From: Streptomyces sp. TSRI0281
Lineage (GTDB): Bacteria > Actinomycetota > Actinomycetes > Streptomycetales > Streptomycetaceae
Assembly: GCF_001905125.1 (NCBI RefSeq)
Contig: NZ_LWLE01000003.1
Span: 322,183-386,182, forward strand
DNA: 64,000 nucleotides
Reading direction: 5' to 3'
Under the pieces are notes generated by a model. The model was not told where the DNA came from, made no database searches, and saw only the letters and a program-made list of their open reading frames with translations. Both the position numbers and the translations under genes were made by a program. Position 1 is the stretch's first letter. Each line of letters starts with the position of its first letter. Positions 55,934 to 63,840 of this stretch are shown one piece after another.

Positions 55934-58072
55934 TCACCAGCTCCCCGGGTCCCGTCCGTCGACCGCGAAGACCGAGCCGTCCGGGGCCGTACCCACCACG
56001 GTCCGCCCCGCCGCGACGGGCGCGGGCAGCACCGACGCATAGGTGAGCCTGCCCTCCCGCAGCCGGGCGCGGGTCTGGCCCACCAGGGCGCCCCGCCCGG
56101 TGTCGACGGCCAGCAGCCGCCCGTCCGCCGCGGAGAAGTACAGCTGTTCGCCCGGCCCGAGTACGGGGGCCGAGGTGCGCCCGACACCCGTTTCCAGGCG
56201 CCACAGTTCGGCCTTCCCGTGCGAGCGGGTGTCGAGGGCGAGCAGCGTTCCGCCCCGTGCCAGCAGATACGCGGTGTCGCCGCCCAGCACCACCTGCGGA
56301 TCGTTCATCCGGAAGGGCAGTCCGATACGGGTCAGGGTGCGCGGTCCGGGGTCGTAGCGGACGAGCGCGACGGTCTCCGAGTCCTCGTTCATCGCCGTCA
56401 GGACGAGCGCGCCGTCGGCGGTCCCGGCGGGAGTGAGTATCCCGTCCAGCCGCCGTTGCCACGCGGTCCGGCCGTTGTCCGCGTCGACCGCGGTGACGAG
56501 TGTGGTCGAGCCGGAGGCCGAGTGCTCGAAGGCGTAGGCCAGCCCGGACGCGCCGTCGTGGACGGCGAAGTCGGGGCGCAGATGCCCGGGGATCGTGTGC
56601 CCCCAGCGGGCCTTTCCGGTCGCGCCGTCCAGCGCCTTCACCCTGCCGCCGTCCGTGACCAGCAGCAGCGTGCCGCCCGCCGGGAACGGGGCGTCGGGGT
56701 ACGCGGACACATCGGTCTCCCGTATCCGGGTGCCCTCGGCCGGGTCGTACGCGCGCAGCGTCCCGCCCGGGTCCGCGCTGTGGACGAGCCCGCCCGCGAC
56801 CACCGGCGGCGACGCGCCCTTGCGCGCGCCCTTCCGGTCCGACCACAGCACACGGCCGTCCGCGGGGTCCAGGCGCGCGATGCCCGCCCCGGCCGCCGCG
56901 CAGTAGATCCCGGTCCCGGTCCCGGCGGCGGAGCTCCCGCCCGAGGAGCAGACGGGGGTGTCACTGCCGGTGGTCCGCAGCGGGGTCCGCCACGGCGCGA
57001 AGGCCGCCGCCGCCCCCTTTTTGCCGCCCGCCGGGGTGTGCGGATCGTCCGGCTCGCCCCACACCCCCAGCGCCGCCGCGCCCGCGCCGGTCACCAGCAC
57101 GAGCAGCGCGACGCCCGCCGCCACGAGCAGGCCGCGCGGACGGCGTCGTACGACCGGGGGCGCGGCCCGCACATGGGTGGTGGGCCCGTCGGCCGCCTCC
57201 ACGGCCACCGGCCGCCGCTGCGCCGGTATGAACGCGGCGGCCTCGTACGACGGTGGGCGCAGCGCCGTCATGATCTCGTCCGGCGTGGGCCGCTGTGCCG
57301 GGTCCTTCGCCAGGCACCGGCCGACCAGCGGCGCGAGATCCCCGGGCACCCCGGCGAGATCCGCCTCGTCGTGCACCACCTGGTACGCCACGATGTACGG
57401 GCTGTCCGAGTCGAAGGGCCCGCTGCCGGTCGCCGCGTGGACCAGCACGGCCCCCAGGGCGAACACATCGGCGGCGGGACCGACCTCGCGGGGCCGCTGG
57501 AACTGCTCGGGCGCCATATAAGGGGGCGAGCCGATCAGCTTGCCCGTCTCGGTGCGCAGATCGCTGTCGTACGGCCGGGAGATCCCGAAGTCGATGACCT
57601 TGGGCCCGGAATCGGAGAGCAGCACGTTGCTCGGCTTGAGATCGCGGTGGATGACCCCGGCCCGGTGGATGTCGCGCAGCGCCTCGGCCAGCCCCGCGGT
57701 GAGCCTGCGCAGCTCGGCGGGGGCCAGGGGGCCGTTCCGCTTCACCTGCTCGGCGAGGGTGGGGCCGGGCACGTAGAGCGTGGCCATCCAGGGGCGCGGG
57801 GCGGCCGGATCGGCGTCCACGACCGGTGCGGTGAACGCCCCGCTCACGCGTCGTGCCGCCGCCACTTCCTGCCGGAAACGCGCCCGGAACTCGGGGTCGG
57901 CAGCGTACGGCCCGTGCACCACCTTCACTGCGAGCTGGAGCCCCGATGCGGAGCGGGCCAGGTGCACGACACCCATGCCGCCCGATCCGAGACATGCCTC
58001 AAGCCGATACGTACCGGCGTACTCCGGATGCTCCGCTTCCGGATTGGCTCCGGTCCCTCGCAGCGGCGGCAT
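55934..58072 (-). CDS. Serine/threonine protein kinase with a PQQ-type beta-propeller sensor domain
   Basis: A 712-residue receptor kinase. The catalytic domain (about 20-285) has the Gly loop CLGSGGMGVVHLA, Lys50 in AVKVV, catalytic HRDLKPSN, DFG in KVIDFGIS and SPPYMAPEQF. One membrane helix (about 313-333) follows a Pro/Arg-rich linker. The extracytoplasmic 345-712 region has repeated PQQ-like blades (GRVLWSDRKG, GTLRAYDPAEGTRI, GRVKALDGATGKARWGH, LLAVDTGRGALVG). ATG 58072 is preferred over one 27 bp upstream because GGGGGTGGGCG precedes it. Streptomycetes have several such sensor kinases. Ligand and substrates unknown. Confidence 0.9.
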   Translation of the reverse strand: MPPLRGTGANPEAEHPEYAGTYRLEACLGSGGMGVVHLARSASGLQLAVKVVHGPYAADPEFRARFRQEVAAARRVSGAFTAPVVDADPAAPRPWMATLYVPGPTLAEQVKRNGPLAPAELRRLTAGLAEALRDIHRAGVIHRDLKPSNVLLSDSGPKVIDFGISRPYDSDLRTETGKLIGSPPYMAPEQFQRPREVGPAADVFALGAVLVHAATGSGPFDSDSPYIVAYQVVHDEADLAGVPGDLAPLVGRCLAKDPAQRPTPDEIMTALRPPSYEAAAFIPAQRRPVAVEAADGPTTHVRAAPPVVRRRPRGLLVAAGVALLVLVTGAGAAALGVWGEPDDPHTPAGGKKGAAAAFAPWRTPLRTTGSDTPVCSSGGSSAAGTGTGIYCAAAGAGIARLDPADGRVLWSDRKGARKGASPPVVAGGLVHSADPGGTLRAYDPAEGTRIRETDVSAYPDAPFPAGGTLLLVTDGGRVKALDGATGKARWGHTIPGHLRPDFAVHDGASGLAYAFEHSASGSTTLVTAVDADNGRTAWQRRLDGILTPAGTADGALVLTAMNEDSETVALVRYDPGPRTLTRIGLPFRMNDPQVVLGGDTAYLLARGGTLLALDTRSHGKAELWRLETGVGRTSAPVLGPGEQLYFSAADGRLLAVDTGRGALVGQTRARLREGRLTYASVLPAPVAAGRTVVGTAPDGSVFAVDGRDPGSW

Positions 58073-58196
58073 CGCCCACCCCCGTGTGTTCGTGCGCAAG
58101 CGCGACGCACGGAGCCTAGTCGATGGTGCGTGCGAGCGGCGTGGGGCTTGTTAGCCTGCGCGTCGTAGTCATGGTTACTCAACGGGGGAGGCACCC

Positions 58197-58541
58197 ATGG
58201 GTGTTGAAGACAGCGTCACCACGGTGGACACAGCAGCGGACACGGCGACGGTCACAGAGGCGGCGGCCACCGTCGAAGCCGCCTCCGACGACCTGCAGAA
58301 GTACCCGATCGCACCGGGCTACCGCGTCAACGTCCGGGTCGGACCCGGCACCAACTACCGGATCGTGCGGACCCTTCCGTACGGGATGAAGGTCCCGGTC
58401 TACTGCCAGAAGCCGGGGGAGCGGGTCACCGGCCCGTACGGCACCACGAACCTGTGGGACAACATCGCCAACGGCCAGTTCATCTCGGACGCGTACGTCC
58501 ACACCGGCAGTGACGGGTACGTCGCCCCGCGCTGCGACTGA
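58197..58541 (+). CDS. Small bacterial SH3-domain protein
   Basis: A 114-residue protein with an SH3b fold in residues 38-114: GYRVNVRVGPGTNYRIVRTL, KVPVYCQKPGERVTGPYGTT, LWDNIANGQFISDAYVHTGS and DGYVAPRCD. The N-terminal 35 residues are acidic and Ala/Thr/Val-rich without a signal peptide. Two cysteines (about 70 and 113) could form a disulfide if exported. GGGGGAGG precedes the ATG. It is divergent from the PQQ kinase gene. Role unknown; cell-wall binding is typical for exported SH3b, but a cytoplasmic location is suggested here. Confidence 0.8.
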   Translation: MGVEDSVTTVDTAADTATVTEAAATVEAASDDLQKYPIAPGYRVNVRVGPGTNYRIVRTLPYGMKVPVYCQKPGERVTGPYGTTNLWDNIANGQFISDAYVHTGSDGYVAPRCD

Positions 58542-58627
58542 CACCGGGCCGCATGTGCGGGCCGGTCCGACCCGCACGTACGGGCCGGTCCGACGCGACC
58601 ACCACCCGTCCGGGGATAATCGACTCC

Positions 58628-59185
58628 GTGAGCGAGAACAGCGAAGCACCCGGTACCCCGCCCACCGACGCGGTCGCGTCCGGCGGCACCACCACCGCCC
58701 CCGGCCCGCAGCCCGAGCCCATCCGTTTCTTCGGTACGACCTGGGTCGACCGCGACGGGGGCTACGGGCTGCGGCGCGCCGGAGCCGCGATCGGCTCGCT
58801 CGCCGCGGCGGTCGCCGCCTGCTTCGTGCTCCGGTTCGCCTATCAGGGCCTGGAGATCGCGGAGGTCGGCAGCCTGATCGGGATGCTGGTCATCCTGATG
58901 TTCGGCATCTGCAGCGCCATCGCCTTCCGCAAGACGTGGGAAGGCTTCGGCGCCCGCCCCGCGGACCCGGGCCGCGAGGACAATCTGCGCGGCCTCAAGT
59001 CGATCGGTTTCATCGGCTCCCTGCTGGCCTACTTCTGCCGCTCGCTCCTGGAGGCACCCGGCGAGAAGCTGCGGCGTACGGAGTACGAGACGGCCCTCGC
59101 CCAGTACACGAAGCGCCGCTCGGCCCGCACCGGGAACCCGGCGGCCCGCCGCACGGCCAAGGGCAAGCGCCCCAATAACCGATAA
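58628..59185 (+). CDS. Two-helix membrane protein of unknown function
   Basis: A 185-residue protein with a disordered Pro/Thr/Ala-rich first 40 residues, then FFGTTWVDRDGGYGLRRAG, two transmembrane helices (about 50-70 and 76-98) and a basic cytoplasmic tail (GEKLRRTEYETALAQYTKRR to the Lys/Arg-rich end). GTG start near GGGGATAATCGAC. Its upstream gap has two copies of a CGGGCCGGTCCGAC block. No catalytic motif. Conserved-looking but unnamed. Confidence 0.68.
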   Translation: MSENSEAPGTPPTDAVASGGTTTAPGPQPEPIRFFGTTWVDRDGGYGLRRAGAAIGSLAAAVAACFVLRFAYQGLEIAEVGSLIGMLVILMFGICSAIAFRKTWEGFGARPADPGREDNLRGLKSIGFIGSLLAYFCRSLLEAPGEKLRRTEYETALAQYTKRRSARTGNPAARRTAKGKRPNNR

Positions 59186-59189
59186 TTCC

Positions 59190-59231
59190 CGCCGGAGCCT
59201 CACCGAAGCCCGCCGGAGCCTCACCGAAGCC
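59190..59231. repeat. Two tandem 21-bp repeats
   Basis: CGCCGGAGCCTCACCGAAGCC occurs twice in succession (59190-59210 and 59211-59231) directly after the membrane protein gene. A short dyad or promoter could follow, but only the repeat is clear. Confidence 0.85.
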
Positions 59232-59281
59232 CTGTCGGCACCCTTGGCGGCGCCTTGACGGGGGGAGGGCGTCGGGACCAA

Positions 59282-59301
59282 AATTCATCACATGGTGAAT
59301 T
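59282..59301. promoter_or_regulatory. A+T-rich palindrome covering the first start of the ABC exporter gene
   Basis: AATTCATC-ACAT-GGTGAATT: arms match at seven of eight positions. It stands out against the G+C-rich sequence and spans one candidate start codon (ATG 59292). Such palindromes are typical operators for TetR, PadR or MarR-type repressors, and no regulator gene lies beside it. Confidence 0.5.
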
Positions 59302-60128
59302 ATGTGCGCGCCATGGAGCCTGGCCCCGAACCGGGCCCCGTCACCGAACCGGGGGGCGGCACTCCACCCGCCGTGGAAGCCCGGTCCCTCACCGTCGTAC
59401 GAGGCAACCGCACCGTCCTGCGCGCTCTCGGCTTCACCGTCGAACCCGGCAGGATCACCGGCCTCCTCGGCCCCTCCGGCTGCGGGAAATCCACCCTGAT
59501 GCGCGCCGTGGCCGGGACTCAGGCCAAGGTCAGCGGCACCCTCGACGTCCTCGGCCTTCCCGCGGGCCACCCGGCACTGCGCTCCCGCATCGGGTACGTC
59601 ACCCAGGCGCCCTCCGTCTACACCGACCTCTCCGTCCGGCAGAACCTCGACTACTTCGCCGCCGTACTCCAGCCGGGACGCGCCCTCGGGGACGCCCGCC
59701 GCGAAGCCGTCACCCGGGCCATCCAGGACGTCGACCTCACCACCCATGCCGACGCCCTCGCCGGCACCCTCTCCGGCGGCCAGCTGAGCCGGGTCTCCCT
59801 GGCCGTCGCCCTTCTCGGCACGCCCGAACTGCTGGTCCTCGACGAGCCGACCGTCGGCCTCGACCCCGTACTCCGCCGCGATCTGTGGAACCTCTTCCAC
59901 GCACTCGCCGCCGACCGGGGAACCACGCTCCTCGTCTCCTCCCACGTCATGGACGAGGCCGAACGCTGCCACCGCCTGCTGCTGATGCGCGAGGGCGAGA
60001 TCCTCGCCGAGGACACGCCGGAGGCCCTGCGCGACCGCACCGGCTCCGAGACCGTGGAGGAAGCCTTTCTCCACCTGGTCGACGAGGCGGCCACCGCGAC
60101 CACTCCCGGCCGGGAGGCCGCCCGATGA
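59292..60128 (+). CDS. ABC-2 type exporter, ATP-binding subunit
   Basis: A 278-residue (or 271 from ATG 59313) exporter ATPase: Walker A GLLGPSGCGKSTL, signature LSGGQLSRVSLAVALL, Walker B LLVLDEPTVGLDP and switch SSHVMDEAERCHRLL. Residues 8-25 are Pro/Gly-rich. ATG 59292 lies inside the palindrome and lacks a good ribosome-binding site, and ATG 59313 is an equally possible start; leaderless expression is another option. Overlaps the permease gene by four bases (ATGA). The substrate is unknown; drug or natural-product export is typical for this class. Confidence 0.9.
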   Translation: MVNYVRAMEPGPEPGPVTEPGGGTPPAVEARSLTVVRGNRTVLRALGFTVEPGRITGLLGPSGCGKSTLMRAVAGTQAKVSGTLDVLGLPAGHPALRSRIGYVTQAPSVYTDLSVRQNLDYFAAVLQPGRALGDARREAVTRAIQDVDLTTHADALAGTLSGGQLSRVSLAVALLGTPELLVLDEPTVGLDPVLRRDLWNLFHALAADRGTTLLVSSHVMDEAERCHRLLLMREGEILAEDTPEALRDRTGSETVEEAFLHLVDEAATATTPGREAAR

Positions 60129-60943
60129 CCTCCGACCGCACCGGCCACTCCCGCACCCCCGACCGCCTCCATACCCCCAGCCGCCTCCGTACCCCCAGCC
60201 ACCTCCTGACGCCCGCCCGCACGACCGCCACCGCCGCCCGCGTCCTGCGCCAGCTCCGTCACGACCCGCGTACCGTCGCCCTGCTGCTGATCGTCCCGGT
60301 CCTGATGATCACGCTGCTGCGGTACGTCTTCGACGACAGCCCGCAGACCTTCGACTCCATCGGCGCCTCGCTGCTCGGCATCTTCCCGCTCATCACGATG
60401 TTCCTGGTGACCTCGATCGCCACCCTGCGCGAACGCACCTCGGGCACCCTCGAACGCCTCCTCGCCATGCCGCTCGGCAAGGGCGACCTGATCGCGGGCT
60501 ACGCCCTCGCGTTCGCCGCGGTGGCCGTCGTCCAGTCCGTGCTGGCCACCGCGCTCTCCGTCCGGGTCCTCGGCCTGGACGTCATCGGCTCCCCGTGGCT
60601 GCTGCTCCTGGTCGCCCTGCTCGACGCACTGCTCGGTACGGCCCTCGGCCTGTTCGTCTCGGCGTTCGCCGCATCGGAATTCCAGGCCGTCCAGTTCATG
60701 CCGGCAGTGATCTTCCCGCAGCTCCTCCTGTGCGGCCTGTTCACCCCACGCGACCAGATGCACCCCGCGCTCGAAGCCCTCTCCGACGTGCTGCCCATGT
60801 CGTACGCCGTCGATGCCATGAACCAGGTCCTCCGCCACAAGGACATCACCGCGGACTTCGTCAGCGACATCACCGTCGTCGCCGGCTGCGCGCTCCTGGT
60901 CCTCGGCCTGGGCGCGGCCACCCTCCGCCGCCGCACGACCTGA
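60125..60943 (+). CDS. ABC-2 type exporter, permease subunit
   Basis: A 272-residue permease with about six transmembrane helices: LLLIVPVLMITLLRYVFDDS, then GIFPLITMFLVTSIATLRE, RERTSGTLERLLAMPLGKGD, ALLDALLGTALGLFVSAFAA and VIFPQLLLCGLFTPRDQM. The N-terminal 40 residues are a near-repeat of Arg/Thr/Pro-Ser-Arg-Leu elements (RTPDRLHTPSRLRTPSHLLT). The two subunits would form the full exporter. Confidence 0.92.
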   Translation: MTSDRTGHSRTPDRLHTPSRLRTPSHLLTPARTTATAARVLRQLRHDPRTVALLLIVPVLMITLLRYVFDDSPQTFDSIGASLLGIFPLITMFLVTSIATLRERTSGTLERLLAMPLGKGDLIAGYALAFAAVAVVQSVLATALSVRVLGLDVIGSPWLLLLVALLDALLGTALGLFVSAFAASEFQAVQFMPAVIFPQLLLCGLFTPRDQMHPALEALSDVLPMSYAVDAMNQVLRHKDITADFVSDITVVAGCALLVLGLGAATLRRRTT

Positions 60944-61007
60944 ACCCCCGGTGCAAGGATGACGAGGACGACCGAACCGCACAGAGCACCGCCCGAAGGG
61001 TGAACGC

Positions 61008-61817
61008 ATGACCCAGACAGTCGCAGTCCTCGGCACCGGCAAGATCGGCGAGGCCCTGCTCAGCGGCATGATCCGGGCGGGCTGGCGCCCCGCCGACCTG
61101 CTGGTGACCAGCCGCCGCGCCGAGCGCGCGGAAGAGCTCCGCACCCGCTACGGCGTCGAGTCCGTCACCAACGCCGAGGCGGCCAAGAGCGCCGACATCC
61201 TCATCCTGGCGGTCAAGCCCCAGGACATGGGCAGGCTGCTCGACGAACTCGCCCCCCACGTCACCGCCGACCGCCTGGTCATCAGCGCCGCCGCGGGCAT
61301 CACCACCGCGTTCATCGAGGACCGGCTGACCTCGGACACCCCCGTGGTCCGCGTCATGCCGAACACCCCCGTCCTCGTCGACGAGGGCATGTCCGTCATC
61401 TCGGCCGGCAGCCACGCCACCACCGAGCACCTCGCCACCGCCGAGGAGATCTTCGGAGGGGTCGGCAAGACCCTCCGGGTCCCGGAGTCCCAGCAGGACG
61501 CGGCCACCGCCCTCTCCGGCTCCGGCCCCGCGTACTTCTACTTCCTGGTCGAGGCGATGACCGACGCGGGCATCCTGCTCGGTCTGCCCCGCGCCCAGGC
61601 CCACGACCTCATCGTGCAGGCGGCCATCGGCGCCGCCGTCATGCTCCGGGACAGCGGGGAACACCCGGTCAAGCTCCGCGAGGCCGTCACCAGCCCGGCC
61701 GGCACCACCATCAGCGCCATCCGCGAACTGGAGAACCACGGCGTACGCGCCGCCCTCATCGCGGCCCTGGAAGCCGCCCGGGACCGCAGCCGCGAGCTGG
61801 CCTCCGGCAACGGCTGA
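61008..61817 (+). CDS. proC: Pyrroline-5-carboxylate reductase
   Basis: Last step of proline synthesis: reduces pyrroline-5-carboxylate with NAD(P)H. Dinucleotide site GTGKIGEALLSGMIRAG at the N-terminus, VKPQDMG, AAGITTAFIEDRL, MPNTPVLVDEGMSV, SGSGPAYFYFLVEAMTDAG and REAVTSPAGTTISA near the end. 269 residues, normal length. ATG 61008 after GAAGGG. Convergent with the cysteine hydrolase gene, three bases apart. Confidence 0.96.
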   Translation: MTQTVAVLGTGKIGEALLSGMIRAGWRPADLLVTSRRAERAEELRTRYGVESVTNAEAAKSADILILAVKPQDMGRLLDELAPHVTADRLVISAAAGITTAFIEDRLTSDTPVVRVMPNTPVLVDEGMSVISAGSHATTEHLATAEEIFGGVGKTLRVPESQQDAATALSGSGPAYFYFLVEAMTDAGILLGLPRAQAHDLIVQAAIGAAVMLRDSGEHPVKLREAVTSPAGTTISAIRELENHGVRAALIAALEAARDRSRELASGNG

Positions 61818-61820
61818 CCG

Positions 61821-62408
61821 TCAGACCGCCACCGCGGCCACCAGCTCCCCGCTCCTCACGACCTGCGCGAAACCGCCGCCGTGCAACGTCACGGCGGTGG
61901 CCCGCGCCAGCTCCTGGGCGCCGAGCGTCCACCCCCAGGGCCCGACCCCGTCGAACGTGTACGTCGCGTCCAGCGCGAAGAACACCTCGTACCCCAGGTT
62001 CCCGCCCATCCGCGCCGTCGTCTCCGCGCACATATTGGTCTGGATCCCGGCCACCACGATCTGCCCCACCCCGGCCTCCCGCAGCCAGGCATCCAGATCG
62101 GGCGTCCCGTAGAAGGCGGAGTTCACCGACTTCGTCAGGAACAGCTCACCGCCGCTCCCCTTCCCCCGCCGCTCCTCCACGTACGGCTTGAAGTCGTTGC
62201 CCGGGTACCCCGCCCGCAGCGGCGAATCGGGCTTGTCCGAGTCATGCCGTACGAACACGACGGGCCGCCCGCTCGCCTGCCACGCGTCGATCAGCCCCGC
62301 GATGTTCCGATCCGCGTCCGGGTTGTTCCGGGGCCCCCAGTACGCCTCCTCCTCGAACCCCTTCTGGACGTCCACCACAACCAGCGCCGCGTTCTCCGTG
62401 ATCTCCAT
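61821..62408 (-). CDS. Cysteine hydrolase of the isochorismatase-like family
   Basis: A 195-residue hydrolase with the family triad Asp13 (VVDVQKGF), Lys93 (FLTKSVNSAFYG) and Cys127 (QTNMCAETTARMGG). The non-prolyl cis-peptide region is GIQTNMCAETT. Substrates in this family include isochorismate, nicotinamide and other amides; which applies is not visible. ATG 62408 by family start. Divergent from the GlxA-type regulator by 73 bp, so it may be its target. The first block is followed by an AYWGPRNNPDAD segment that includes a common substrate-loop position. Confidence 0.9.
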   Translation of the reverse strand: MEITENAALVVVDVQKGFEEEAYWGPRNNPDADRNIAGLIDAWQASGRPVVFVRHDSDKPDSPLRAGYPGNDFKPYVEERRGKGSGGELFLTKSVNSAFYGTPDLDAWLREAGVGQIVVAGIQTNMCAETTARMGGNLGYEVFFALDATYTFDGVGPWGWTLGAQELARATAVTLHGGGFAQVVRSGELVAAVAV

Positions 62409-62481
62409 GCTTCGATCCTGCGCCTCCCCGCGCCCCTCGCCCAGACCGACAGAAGTCATCGACCGATGGTTTACTGCCACG

Positions 62482-63471
62482 ATGCGCATCGCACTCGTGG
62501 CCTTCCCCGGTATCCGGGCGTTCGACGTCTCCGTCATCACGGAGGTGTGGGGCGTGGACCGCACCGACCGCGGGGTCCCCGCCTTCGACCTGCGCCGCAC
62601 CGCCGCCGACCCGGCCCCGATCCCCCTGCGCGGCGGCCTCGGCCTCACCCCCGACCGCACCCTGGCCTGGCTGTCCCGGGCCGACCTGATCGTGGTCCCC
62701 GGCCTCGACGACCACCTCACCCCGGCCCCCGCCCCGGTCCTGGACGCCCTGCGCCTGGCCCACGGCCGGGGCACCCCGATCGCCGCGCTCTGCGGAGGGG
62801 CGTTCACCCTCGCCCAGGCCGGCCTTCTCGACGGCCGCCGGGCTGTCACCCACTGGAACCTCACCGAGCTCCTGCGCACCCACCACCCCCGGGTCACCGT
62901 CGTCCCGGACGCCCTCTTCCTCCACGACGACAACATCTGGACGTCGGCGGGCACCGCGGCCGGAATCGACCTGTGCCTCCACCTCGTCCGTACGACGCAG
63001 GGTGCCGAAGCGGCGGCGGCGATCGCCCGTTCGATGGTCACCGCCCCGTTCCGTACGGGGACCCAGGCCCAGTTCATCGAGCAGCCCACCCCGCACGCCG
63101 ACCGCGACGCCGACGCCCTCGCCTCGGTACGCGCCCACGCCCTGACCCATCTGGCCCAACCCCACACGGTCGCCACCCTCGCCGCCCGCGCGGGCATGTC
63201 CCCGCGCTCCTTCGCCCGCCATTTCCAGGCGACCACGGGCACGACCCCACTGCGCTGGCTGATCACCCAGCGCATCGCCGCAGCCCAGAAGCTCCTGGAG
63301 CGCACCGACCACCCCCTCCCCGAGGTGGCCCGCCGCACGGGCTTCGGCAGCGAGATCACCATGCGCCAGCACTTCGCGGCCCACCTCTCCACCAGCCCCC
63401 ACGCCTACCGTCTGGCCTTCCACGAAGCACCCACCAGGACCGGGGTTGACACGCCCGGCATCGATCCGTAA
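62482..63471 (+). CDS. GlxA-family transcriptional regulator (DJ-1/PfpI domain plus AraC HTH)
   Basis: A 329-residue regulator. The N-terminal DJ-1/PfpI-like domain (1-190) contains LIVVPGLDDH and IAALCGGAFTLAQAGLLDGR with the conserved nucleophile-elbow Cys; its catalytic His may be lost. The C-terminal AraC domain (about 220-320) has two helix-turn-helix units (ATLAARAGMSPRSFARHFQA and EVARRTGFGSEITMRQHFAA). ATG 62482, 329 residues, normal for this family. Divergent from the cysteine hydrolase gene, a common arrangement for regulation of the neighbour. Its last codons overlap a consensus promoter for the rRNA operon. Confidence 0.92.
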   Translation: MRIALVAFPGIRAFDVSVITEVWGVDRTDRGVPAFDLRRTAADPAPIPLRGGLGLTPDRTLAWLSRADLIVVPGLDDHLTPAPAPVLDALRLAHGRGTPIAALCGGAFTLAQAGLLDGRRAVTHWNLTELLRTHHPRVTVVPDALFLHDDNIWTSAGTAAGIDLCLHLVRTTQGAEAAAAIARSMVTAPFRTGTQAQFIEQPTPHADRDADALASVRAHALTHLAQPHTVATLAARAGMSPRSFARHFQATTGTTPLRWLITQRIAAAQKLLERTDHPLPEVARRTGFGSEITMRQHFAAHLSTSPHAYRLAFHEAPTRTGVDTPGIDP

Positions 63472-63474
63472 TGT
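63446..63474 (+). promoter_or_regulatory. Consensus promoter inside the 3' end of the GlxA-type gene
   Basis: TTGACA (63446-63451) and TAATGT (63469-63474) are separated by 17 bases. The -10 box includes the TAA stop of the preceding gene. This fits the strong upstream promoter of an rRNA operon (P1 type). Confidence 0.8.
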
Positions 63475-63644
63475 GCTCCGAGTTGTCCGACGTGAGCGCC
63501 GACCCCGGTCGGTCCCCGGACAGCCATTCCGCAGTAACCACGACAAACGAGCGACCACGTGTCGCGCTGTTTTTCGTGCGCATTCGCGAAATGAGGAATC
63601 CGCGTTCGAAGGAACGCAGCCCCGATTAGCGTCGGAGCCAAGGA

Positions 63645-63840
63645 ATCCGCTAAAGTCTCACTCGTCGGAACGGCCCAACAGCCGGGAAGACAAGCCCCAC
63701 TGACTGGGAATCAGGCCCGAAAGGATCTGATAGAGTCGGACTCGCCGGAAAGGGAAACGCGAAAGCGAAGAACTGGAAAGCGAAAATTGCTTGACCCGCT
63801 TCGACCGGGAATCGGACACGAAAGAGTCTGATAGAGTCGG
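63645..63840 (+). promoter_or_regulatory. Tandem rRNA promoter region
   Basis: Three similar -10-like blocks occur: TAAAGT at 63651, TAGAGT at 63731 and TAGAGT at 63832, each in an AAGGATC-TGA/AAAGAGTC-TGA context followed by CGGA. The regular repetition matches the multiple promoters of streptomycete rrn leaders. Their -35 boxes are weak. A TTGACC at 63791 is another candidate -35. The 63475-63644 stretch contains only weakly patterned sequence. Confidence 0.7.

Noticed and set aside
63472..63644. A small protein gene in the rRNA leader region
   Set aside because: Frames are short, rich in rare patterns and lie within the promoter region of the rRNA operon.
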